64,000 nucleotides of DNA. Source: Cladorrhinum sp. PSN259 (Eukaryota > Ascomycota > Sordariomycetes > Sordariales > Podosporaceae). A program made the translations under genes and the position numbers. The notes below the pieces were generated by a model. That model was not told the DNA's origin, did no database searches, and was given only the letters and a program-made list of their open reading frames with translations. The stretch lies in the NCBI GenBank assembly GCA_033725935.1, contig MU867083.1, positions 124,001 through 188,000 on the forward strand, given 5' to 3'. This document shows positions 55,100-64,000 of this stretch, in pieces. The stretch's first letter is position 1. Every line of letters begins with the position of its first letter.

Positions 55100-57974
55100 A
55101 TGTCGACCTTAAGCGAGAAGGGAGAGCTCAAGGAGCCCATCAATGTTGCTGCCAGCGTTTTCGACGGTGAGCAGATTAAGGTCAGGAACATTTCATCACG
55201 GGATCCTTCACCCAGGTTGCATGCCCTAACAGCTCATCTCCAGATCTCAAACACCAACTCTTCCCATCGCCTTCCTGACGAATATGGCGACGTAGCGAGA
55301 GCCTTCGGTGCCGCTGACGATGACCTGCTCGACGCTACGGCTATTGCGTCAGGCTTTACACTGGAGGAGACCAGAGAGGTAGGTCGATACCAATCCGAGT
55401 TTCCTGCATTTCACTTGCTAACACTCACTGCGTCATGCAGCTGATGACGGAGGTCCTGGAGAAACACGAACGTGATCCCAACTTTAACATCGTGGTCATC
55501 AACAGAATCAAGGAGTTCCTTGGTAAATTACATCATCCTGCCCACAACAACGACTGCACATGCACTAACACAGTCCAGGCAACGATGATGTCTTCGTCAA
55601 CCCTGACAAGTACGAGGAACTTATTGAGGAGATGAAAATCCAGGCGGCCCTCATCACCACGAACTCGCCCTACGCTGAAGTCCGCGCTATAGTTGATAAC
55701 CACGATGACCCCACCCTGCCAGTCTCTACTATTCGAGCCTGGACCATCGGTATCTTCTTTGCAAGCATCATATCAGTCGTCAACTCTTTCTTTGACCCTC
55801 GCCAGCCGCCCCTTGGTCTGGGGTCGGTGGTGTCTCAGCTCCTGGCCTTTCCTGTCGGCAAATTCCTCGAACGCGTCCTGCCCGATGTTGGGTTCACACT
55901 ATTCGGGGTCCGCCACAGCCTCAATCCCGGACCTTTCAACAAGAAAGAGCATATGCTAGTCACGATCATGTCCACTGTTTCCGGCGCCACACCTTATACC
56001 AACTACATTGTGTGGATCCAGGTGCTACCTCAGTTCTTCAAGCAAGAATGGGCCAACAACGTGACCTACCAGCTGCTTATCGGGATTTCAACAAATTTTA
56101 TTGGTTATGGAATGGCGGGTATGTGCCGCCAATTTCTCGTCTATCCTGCCAGCTGTATATGGCCCGCATCACTTGTTACCATTTCTCTCAATACCGCATT
56201 CCACGACAAGTCGAGCGAGGCTAGCGCTGTCCTTGGCCCAATGGGATCTATGTGGAAAGCATCTCGCATAAAATACTTTGGTCTTGTCTTTGCCGGAACT
56301 TTTATCTACTTTTGGTTCCCCAACTATCTGTTCGAGGCTCTGAGCGCGTTCAGTTGGATAACCTGGATTGCACCTATGAATGGGATGCTGGACACAATTG
56401 CTGGGTTCCAAAGCGGCCTTGGGTTCAATCCAATCCCGACATTTGATTGGAACATTATCACCTACGGATCAGATCCACTCATGCTCCCCTTCTTTTCGAC
56501 ATTCAATTACTTCGTTGGCGCGCTCATTTCGGGATTTGTCATCCTGGCCATATATATGAGCGATGCTTTCAATACAGCATACATACCTATTATATCCAAC
56601 AAGACTTGGGATCGTTTCGGCAAGCACTACAATATAAGCCGTGTCATCACCCCCGAGGGTGAATTTGACGGACCCAGATATGAAGCGTATTCCTCGCCGT
56701 TCCTATCAGCCGGCAACGTGGCTGTGTACACTTTTTTCTTTGCCCTATACTCAGCGACGGTCACATACGGCATTCTCTACCACCGGTATGAGATAATGCT
56801 AGGTTTCCGCACTTTCTGGAATCAAACCAAGGCCAGAATTGTCCGAGTCTGGAGAAGGAACAAGGTTGCTGAAGGCGAACAGCGCCTCAGTGTATCCGAC
56901 AGACTTGACGTGCACAACCGGCTCATGAAAGTTTATCCAGAGGTCCCAGAATGGTGGTACATGGCTTGTCTGGTAATAGCCATTGTGGCGGGCATGGTAG
57001 GGATTGGCCATTACCCCACAAACACAAGTCCCGCCGTGGTGTTGTATGGCATTGTCCTATGCCTCCTTTTTGTTGTTCCGGTTGGCATCATCGCGTCGAT
57101 GACCGGAGTAGGAGTCACACTCAATGTTCTTGCGGAGTTTATTGGAGGCGTTATAATGGAGGGCAATGCCATCGGCATGTGCTTTTTCAAAACCTACGGC
57201 TACGTTACTTGCGCCCACGCCCTCTCATTCAGCTCCGACTTGAAACTTGCGCACTACCTCAAGATTCCCCCTCGGTTTACTTTTTGGGCACAAATGGTGC
57301 CAAGTTTGACATCAACTCTCATCAGTGTAGCAATCCTTCAATACCAGACAAAGATCAAGGATGTTTGTACCGAACAGGCACCTTTCCGCTTCACCTGTCC
57401 AGGAGTCAATACCTTTTTCACAGCTGCCGTTTTCTGGGGCACGGTGGGGCCGCGAAAAATCTGGGGAGCCGGCGGGCGATATGCTGTTACTTTGATTGGT
57501 TTCCCGTTTGGAGTCGTCTTGGTTGTGGTGTTCTGGTGGTTGCACCGAAAGTTCCCAAAAAGCCACTTCCTTCACAACACTCATCCGGTCGTGATATTGT
57601 CTGGAGCGCTGGTTTTCGTTCCCTTTAATTTGTGTTATATTTGGCCCGCTGTTCCTATTGCTGCCTTCTCCTGGCTGTATGTGAGAAAGCGCTACCTTCC
57701 ATTCTGGCAAAAAGTAAGTGGTTACAGACCATCAGTTTTGTTTCTTTCCACTAACACACTCACTTAGTACAACTACATCACAACGGCAGGACTATCAACT
57801 GGAGTTGCAATCTCCGGCCTCGTCATATTCTTTGCGGTTCAGTATCATCCTATTGAGCTACACTGGTGGGGCAACGATGTAGGCACCAGAGGATGCGATG
57901 GACAACAGAATTGTACGCTAAAGACCCTGAATGAGGGCGAGTACATTGGCCCCAGAATTGGTGACTGGCATTAG
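55100..57974 (+). CDS. OPT family oligopeptide transporter
   Basis: Exons 55100-55378, 55441-55522, 55579-57713 and 57768-57974 give 900 residues. A further 63-nt intron at 55181-55243 (GTCAGG, branch CCTAAC, CTCCAG) is likely; it is in frame, and removal gives 879. OPT proteins carry small peptides, glutathione-like molecules or metal chelates into the cell with protons. Features are the hydrophilic N-terminus with DEYGDVARAF, then about 14-16 spans, with SLNPGPFNKKEH, VSGATPYTNYI, WITWIAPMNG, PEVPEWWY and IMEGNAIGMCFFKTYGY typical of the family. The C-terminal periplasmic-like end has HWWGNDVGTRGCDGQQ. The peptide specificity cannot be read from sequence. The gene is convergent with the helicase gene. 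Confidence 0.95.
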
Positions 57975-58650
57975 ATCTAGTGATCCTCCCCGGGATGAGA
58001 TTCCTAACTAAGCAGAATGTGATATGCAATGGGGTTCGGCTCGTTGGCTTCCTGGGGCGGCTTTTGTCGGGATGGATTTCCGGCTCTAGTGCAAGGGACG
58101 GTTAGGTAGCATTTCCTGAAATGAAGTATTCTTGATAATTATGCTGTTTGTGGGCAACCCGTGGAACCGTTGTGCGATGTCTGGGACTGGGAAAGGCACG
58201 ATGAACTGACTGGTAAGACGTAACACACACCTGATTAATAGATGCTCATGTGTGGGGGGGGGGGGGGATTCCAATCACTTTACTATCAGGGTAAAAATAA
58301 ACGTGAAATGGTTAGGAAGGTGGAAAAGGTGAGTTAAAACGGCCACCAGTAATCTATTTGTGCTTTTGTATACTATGAAGAGGCCAGCAAGGGGTATCTG
58401 AGATTTGTTTTGAAACGAGCAGGCCTATACAACCAATATTCTCCGTCTCGTCTCCCGCCTTTATTTTTGCCCTCGCTCCGTCCGAGTGCCTATAAAATGA
58501 AATCTATGAAAAGAAAAACAAACAAACTGTCAAGTCGGACAAACCCCATCAAAGAGGAAGACAAAAAACCGTTGTTTAGTTTCGTCATCTGGAGTTCTCA
58601 AAGCCACAGCATGCTGCTGCTGCTAAGCGTATTTGTTCATGAAATTTCGT
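57975..58650. other. Convergent intergenic region
   Basis: 3' flanks of the OPT (+) and helicase (-) genes, including a run of 14 G (58254-58267). No gene was seen. Confidence 0.5.
58254..58267. repeat. Poly-G run of 14
   Basis: Fourteen G in a row in the intergenic region downstream of the OPT gene. Confidence 0.9.
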
Positions 58651-60670
58651 TTACTCATCAGCACCGCCGTTGCCCTTGCCGCCGCCGCCGCCGCCGCCAA
58701 CCCTTCTGGGCCTCTTCCTCTTTGGTTCCTCTGCCGCGCTCACGTTGCCCAGGCTCTCTCTTGGGCCTCTAGACTTTGATGAAGTAGAGAAAAAGGATGC
58801 CTGCTGCTGGCGTTGCGGCTGTTGAGACCCGGACCCGGGTTCAAATCGTTGTCTCCCGCCCGACTTGAACGGCTGTCTGTTGACGTTGCTGTTGCCGTTG
58901 CCGTTGCCGTTGCCACCCTTGAAAGGTGGCCTCTGGTTCTGAGCTCTGGGGTCAGGCTTACGACCGTACTGGTCGCGGCCTCCACCCGTTCGGCCCGTGG
59001 GGGGTGCCTGCGCGCGGACGGTGCCCTTGCCTTCAATGTTGAGGCCCGGAACGCCCTTGAGACCCATCTTGGAGACGGTGGACTGCGGGAGGGCCGGTGG
59101 CTCGTCGAAGCCCATGGAGGCTGCGAATTCGTTTGCCTTTTCTACTACCATCTCTGGGCTGAGGCGGTACCGTTTCATGAGGGTCTTTGTGAATCCCAGG
59201 TAGGCGGAGTAGGCTTGGACCTTGTTTTGTTCGGGGACCTTAGCCAGTGCGTCCTCGATGATGGCTGCTGAGGGCCATTTGGAGGAGTTGGGGTGAGCAC
59301 TGGAAAGTGTTATTTTGGTTAGAAAGGAGTTAAATGAGCGAAAGACGGGGGGGTGGGACAAAAACTTACTAAGCGCCATTGTTCTTAATCGGAAATTCGG
59401 GGCACTCTCTGACAAAGTTCATCTCCTCGGGGGTGAGAATCATGATGGCGCGGCCGTCGAGTTTGCCGGCGCGACCTGTCCTGCCTACACGGTGGACATA
59501 TTGCTCCTTGTCTGCGGGGGCACCGACCTGGATGACGAGACCAATATCTGGGAAGTCCATGCCGCGACCAACAACGTCGGAAGCGAACAGTAGACCGCGC
59601 TCGGCTGCCTTGAACTCCTCGACCGTCCGTGTCCGCTGGGCCTGGCTCATTCTCGAGTGCATCTGGAAGACGGGAATATTGGGAGGGCCGGCACGGCCGG
59701 TTGAGCCGAAGAGGTGGTACAAAAGACCTGCATGGCGGGCTGTGCAACTGAAGATGAGGGCTTTGAGGTTGGGATTGTCGGACTTCTCGCAAGATATGAC
59801 GGAGTGAAGAATGGGGAGGACATCGTCAACGGACGGGGCGGGGATGACGGTCTGGGGGACTGATTCAACAGTCGGCACTTCGTTGGGGTCGATTGTTGAG
59901 ATGTGGGCGTGATTCTTGTGGAGTACCAGCGGGAGGAACTTGTGAATCTCTGCTGGCATGGTGGCGCTGAAGCACATGCCCTGCCAGCGGGCCGCCTCCT
60001 TGGAAGGGATCTGCCTGAGGATCTTTTGAATATCCTGGGAAAAGCCGGCGTCAAGCATGCGATCGGCCTCGTCGAGTACCAAGCAGCGGATGTCGTTGAA
60101 CTTTGCTCTAGCCTGCTCATCGGTAAGATAGTCGAGGAGGCGGCCGGGGGTAGCGACGAGGACGGTGGGTTTTCCAGTCAGGAAACTGTTGAGCTGGCTT
60201 CTCCTGTTGCTTCCTCCGACGGCGATGTGGCACTCGAACCTGGTGGGGAAGGGTTTGGTGAGCTTGTCGCATTCGTCTGCAATCTGCTGGGCGAGCTCGC
60301 GAGTTGGTGCCATAATCAGGAGCCCAACTTGGCTGCGGTCCAAGTCCTTGACCTGCAGGAGGTTCTGAAGGGCAGGAACAAGGAAAGCGATGGTCTTGCC
60401 TGTACCGGTCTTGGCCTGCACCAGACAGTCGCTCTTGAGATCGGGAAGCTGCAAGACCTTTTCTTGTACCGGGCTCATATGGGTAAGTCCCATCAGCTGG
60501 ATGCCCCTCAACAATTGAGGCATGATGCGCCCGTTCAGGGCCTCGAAAGGCATGCGGTCTGTGGACATGGCTCGGATGCTTTTTGAAAAGACTGTGCGTG
60601 TTGTGTTTTGGCGAAAAGCAGCTGTTGATATACTGAGCGCCGTTCTGAAAAATCTTGCAGTCGGCAGCAT
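58651..60670 (-). CDS. mss116: Mitochondrial DEAD-box RNA helicase, Mss116-like
   Basis: Exons 60670-59370 and 59299-58651 join across a 70-nt intron (59300-59369), giving 649 residues. The first 35 residues (MLPTARFFRTALSISTAAFR...) are Arg/Ser-rich without acids, a mitochondrial presequence. All helicase motifs are intact: AKTGTGKT (86-93), PTRELA, TPGRLLD, DEAD (200-203), SAT (235-237) and HRVGRTGR (393-400). Homologues unwind RNA in mitochondrial group I/II intron splicing and translation. The C-terminal tail is basic and Gly/Asn/Arg-rich (GNGNGNGNSNVNRQPF, then a run of Gly), encoded by trinucleotide-like repeats; a basic tail also occurs in yeast Mss116 for RNA tethering. Without splicing the protein would stop right after the helicase core. 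Confidence 0.95.
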
Positions 60671-61291
60671 TGTTTTGGGGTAAAAAAAAGAAAAAAAGGG
60701 CCCTTTGTTGATGAAAGGGAGTGAAAGCGGTAGGAACGACGTGTGGAAGAGACTGCGAAGTTGCGACGTCCGAAAGTTTCGAGCGCCTTATCGGGCCGTC
60801 GTTATCGCGCGCCGGTAGCTGATTGGACTCGCTATTTCGGTATCACCCCACTTGACAGCACGATGTGCATTAGCGTGTAATGAAGCGCGCAGAACCTCCC
60901 TAACATCCCAACCCAAGCCTTACGGGGCTCGGTGTTAGGAAGAGACCTGCACTCCCGACCATTCCGTTTTTGACCCGGGCAAGGGTCCCTTCAGTGGATC
61001 TTGGGATGATGGCATTCTGGAATTTGCATCGAACATTCACCGAAACTTGCATCCCTGCAATTTGAGGGCCTCAAGTCAACATGTAACTTTTTGAAGACTC
61101 GGGTTGATATCGAGCCCACGCATAACAACTGATGTGAGTATTATTTTCTACTAGCAGGGATCCTCCCCGCCAAACTGCGCGATTTAGTGCCGTCGCACCA
61201 TACAATCTCAGGATTCTTGAATGTTTTCACAGTTACACTTCCCTGGCTTAGTGCAGCGTTCCCTTTCACTTGTCTCGTCTTCTCGCCATCT
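60671..61291. other. Intergenic, no gene seen
   Basis: Promoter of the helicase gene (-) and 3' flank of the PEBP gene (-). No gene was seen. Confidence 0.5.
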
Positions 61292-62044
61292 TTACTGTTT
61301 CTTATTCTGCGCATAGATGAAATTCGCAGCTGTATCAAACCTCTCAGCAATCATCCTGCAAAATTAAGAAAGACAACAAAAAAACTTACCAACAACAACC
61401 AGCCCATTCTCGCCTGCCCACTCCCTAACCCCCTTCACCCCATCATCTCCATACCCCCAATGCTTCCTCTCCGAAGGTTTACTCAAACTCAGCTCCTCAG
61501 TAGTCCCATTAGCCGGCACCAGTGCAAGGAAAACATAGCGATGCTTTCCAGTCTTTTCGGGCGGTCCGGGCGGTTTATACGGCATTACGTCATCCAGCTT
61601 TAGTGCCTTGCCCTCTGAAGATGAGGAAGTAACACCAATCCAGTGACAGAATTCGGACCACTTCGGATCATCCCGCGACGGCGCGTCCGGGTCCGTGGTC
61701 ACGATCACGAGGTTTGTCTCACCCTCACCACTCGAGTTTAATGGGGCAATGGGCTTCACCGAAACAGAAGGCGCATCCTGGAGGTCGTCTGGCTTGAGCG
61801 TGTTGCCTAGTGAGGCCTCTTGGTTTGTGTTCGGCCAGGAAACGGAGAGCAAGAGAGATGGTATAAAGTCGTCGACTACCGTGGGGATTACTTCTGATTT
61901 TTTGAGTTCGTCGCGCACTTGTTTGGCTGGGCCGTCGGAGGTTGTAGTAGAGGACATGATGTGTTGTTGGAGACGGGTGGAAGGAGCCGCTTGGGCGTTG
62001 ACAAGGAGGAGAGGTAAGAAGAGGATGGATTTGGGGACAAACAT
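61292..62044 (-). CDS. Phosphatidylethanolamine-binding protein, Tfs1-type inhibitor
   Basis: Exons 62044-61390 and 61329-61292 join across a 60-nt intron (61330-61389), restoring the usual PEBP end ANFIYAQNKKQ; without splicing the frame would end after a few residues. It has 230 residues. Family motifs are DPDAPSRDDPKWSEFCHWIG (ligand pocket, DPDxP and H), GPPEKTGKHRYVFLAL (GxHRYVF) and HWGYGDDGVKGVREWA. Yeast Tfs1 binds and inhibits carboxypeptidase Y and Ras GTPase-activating protein. An N-terminal hydrophobic segment (SILFLPLLLVNAQA) suggests a signal peptide, so this member may be secreted or vacuolar. Earlier in-frame ATG at 62119 and a later one at MSSTTTSDGP are alternative starts; the latter would give a cytosolic form. 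Confidence 0.9.
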
Positions 62045-62433
62045 CTTTGAATGCACGTATACGACTAGTAATGGTTTCCTTCGTGATGTAGTGTTTTGTT
62101 GCTGTTGTTCTGAGCTCAAGTTGATGTACCTTGCCCCGCTTCTGTTGTTTTTGTCTGTTCAGTTGTTGTACATGAAAACGGGGGTGCAATCGTGATGTCA
62201 TTGTGCATTTATGTGATCTGCGAACTGGTTACATTTATTGCAGGCCTATCACATGCATTATTTCTGTCAAAGAATGTTTGTATAAGCCATGATGATTGTA
62301 TTATTTGACAACACTGAAACACAAACGAAAAACATGTGCAACTAATAACAAAATGACAAAGATGTACTATAGGATACTTCCGTAAGAGTTACATCAAACT
62401 CTAGATTGACCTGACTGACCACTAAGTGGCTCA
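62045..62433. other. Intergenic, no gene seen
   Basis: PEBP promoter side and 3' flank of the decayed MFS gene. Nothing recognised. Confidence 0.45.
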
Positions 62434-64000
62434 TCATTCAATCACTGGTTTTGTAGAAGTCACTACGTGATGAAGCTGTTGCCGAGAAGTCCACAGCCGG
62501 GCGCGTTTACCGTACATGAACATCGGGACTGTGAAGAGGAGCACCATCAGCTGAATGACACCAATCCAGATGTATACCTGCCTGGAGCCTTCGCTTCGGA
62601 GCCACTTGGTAATAAAGAGGCTAAAGATGAGTCCATGAAAGATATTCTTGCTGAAATTCAGCGTCACAAGGGCTTCGCCAGCAAACTGGCGGTAGCTGTC
62701 AACACAGAACGCAATGGCAGTGGTTGAGCCAATGTTTACAGTATTATCTCAGTCAGTTTATGCATCAGTGGTAGTGGAGAACAAGGCCAACTCACAGTGC
62801 ACAGCCGAACGAGATGATACCCAAAAACACGGTGGGAACGATCCAAAGATCCTTCTCCTGAGCACTCCATCCAAACCCATCAGACCCAGGACGGTGCAGA
62901 TGATCACCGGTGCAGCCATGACAAGCCGGAATTCCGGTTCATATACACCATCGTTGCGCCGTGCCATAGCCCTCACAGTCCAGTCGGAGAGTTGTCCCGC
63001 CACTGCAGAGCCCAGTACACCGCCAACAAACGGCGAGATATATACGAGACCAGTCTGAAGCGCAGTAAAGTGGTATCTCCCCGAACGGCGATAGATGATA
63101 TCCATTGACTCTGAGATTTACAACCAGCCAGCCAATGCAACATTAGTATACAGCAGCTGACCATAGTATTGCTAGATAGACAAAGCGGAGAAACGGCCGG
63201 CAAGCAACCTGCAGCCATCGAGCTTCTTCCCGCAGACGACCACGTCACGGGCCAAGATGTGACGTAAAGGGTGCAGGAGGGTAGGACCGTAGGCGCTCTG
63301 TATATCGGTTTGCCGTGGTCTTGGCCAGTGGCGTCTGTTCTGATTGAACCTTTTCTGAATCAAGGAAACCAGAGTTGGCAAGTCCAGGGAAGTAGGGGCT
63401 TGCTTTTTCTGCCTCTTGAAACATAATGGCCACTGCTGGCAAGGTGGGCTCGGTCAGATCGAACAGCTCAGTAGGCTCCTCCGGCATCTTTTTGACGATT
63501 CCCTCCGCTCTTATCTCCCCTTCTTCCAGCTTCGGACCCGGTAAACCTCGGCTTGTCATTTTTGGCGGTAAATTAGCATTGGATATTGGTGATGGTGTGT
63601 TCTTGGCCACATTTCTATACCAGAATATTTCATGGCTGAAGAAGAAGAGAAGCGAACCGACAAAGCCAATCGCCATTGCCATGATCCAGAACGCCCACCT
63701 CCACCCAAGACTATTGATGATTGCGGCGCTCACAAGTGGCACCAGGTTCTTTCCTCCTAGCAACATCAGCGCATAGATGCCAATTCGAAATGCCCGCTCA
63801 TGTAAGAAGAACGTCTCGGCAATGCTTGCACTGAGCAGCGCCTCGACAGGGCTGACAGCAATACCCTGTACCACTCTAGCCACCAGCAACGACGAAAAGC
63901 TTGGACTTGGTGCGCACCAGACTGCTGTAAGGAGAAAGAGGGCGGCGCTCCCCAAGTATACGGGTCGCTTGCCGTAGATAATCGCCTTTGGGTTGATCAG
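62434..64000 (-). pseudogene. Decayed MFS transporter gene, continues past right edge
   Basis: The gene enters at the right edge in frame (reading INPKAIIYGKRPVYLGSA), encodes central MFS spans and a cytoplasmic loop, then breaks. Frame 1 hits TGA at 63245-63247 and continues meaningfully (EEARWLQVACRPF). It then hits TAA at 63143-63145 and continues again (GWLVV). MFS-like sequence next appears in another frame from about 63117 (ISESMDIIYRRSGRYHF, FVGGVLGSAVAGQLSDW, RRNDGVYEPEFRL). It shifts again near 62870-62880 (GWSAQEKDLWIVPTVFLGI). The last exon (FCVDSYRQFAGEALVTLNFSKN) lacks a clear AG acceptor. The end, GKRARLWTSR to the stop at 62434, is intact. Several independent lesions make a functional product unlikely. 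Undetected introns cannot bypass all of them. Confidence 0.72.

Noticed and set aside
59903..60586. Plus-strand 227-codon frame
   Set aside because: Antisense of the helicase core; the helicase motifs on the other strand are unambiguous.
1..64000. tRNA, rRNA, CRISPR arrays or complete transposons
   Set aside because: No B-box-like tRNA signature, no rRNA sequence, no spaced repeats of CRISPR type and no paired terminal repeats with transposase were found by eye; short or degraded ones could be missed.

Overview
The window comes from a nuclear chromosome of a filamentous ascomycete (Pezizomycotina). A Sordariomycete-like genome is the best guess, but the species cannot be named from the sequence. 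The evidence is short introns of 50-84 nt with GT...AG ends and CTAAC/CTGAC-type branch sites, and fungus-restricted families: a HET-domain protein, a Zn2Cys6 regulator, con-6, a CYP53-like P450, an AA11 LPMO, NmrA-like and OPT proteins, and DHA2-type MFS transporters. Genes lie on both strands, 0.1-2.6 kb apart, with no operons. All exon joins were made by reading splice sites and checking that the joined frame stays open. No transcript data were available.

Layout. 0.2-6.9 kb: an atypical SDR (+), a GNAT-like protein (-), a four-helix membrane protein with a Pro-rich tail (-), and S-adenosylmethionine decarboxylase (-) with two upstream ORFs in its leader. 8-20.9 kb: a secreted GPI-type protein of unknown function (-), an acidic adaptor-ligand-like protein (+), a CYP53-type benzoate 4-hydroxylase (+), a GPI-anchored AA11 LPMO with a His-rich insertion (+), and a HET-domain protein (+). 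21-33 kb: a C2H2 protein with a long N-terminal exon (-), an NmrA-like protein (+), a 1367-residue ankyrin protein (-), and a vacuolar amino-acid-type MFS transporter (-). 34-45 kb: an arylsulfotransferase-like secreted protein (+), a Zn2Cys6 regulator (+), a 5'-truncated aldo-keto reductase next to a (CT)39 tract (+), an alkaline ceramidase (+), and a classical SDR (-). 46-64 kb: an SMP/LEA-type protein (-), con-6 (-), a phage-type GH24 lysozyme with an SH3 domain (+), a solitary Ulp1/C48-like protease (-), an OPT transporter (+), a mitochondrial Mss116-type DEAD-box helicase (-), a PEBP/Tfs1-type inhibitor (-), and a decayed MFS transporter gene that runs off the right edge (-).

How the genes fit together. 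This is a mixed chromosomal neighbourhood rather than one pathway. Housekeeping functions (polyamine synthesis, mitochondrial RNA helicase, ceramidase, protease inhibitor) alternate with accessory functions (aromatic degradation, chitin oxidation, lysozyme, HET and ankyrin proteins, transporters). Two genes, the aldo-keto reductase and the right-edge MFS, show decay. SMP and con-6 are adjacent and may both serve spores or dormancy. No rRNA, tRNA, CRISPR array or intact transposon was seen. The most distinctive observations are the paired uORFs of the SAM decarboxylase mRNA, the stand-alone Ulp1-like protease with duplicated basic motifs, the fungal T4-type lysozyme with intact catalytic spacing, and the His-rich insertion in the AA11 protein.
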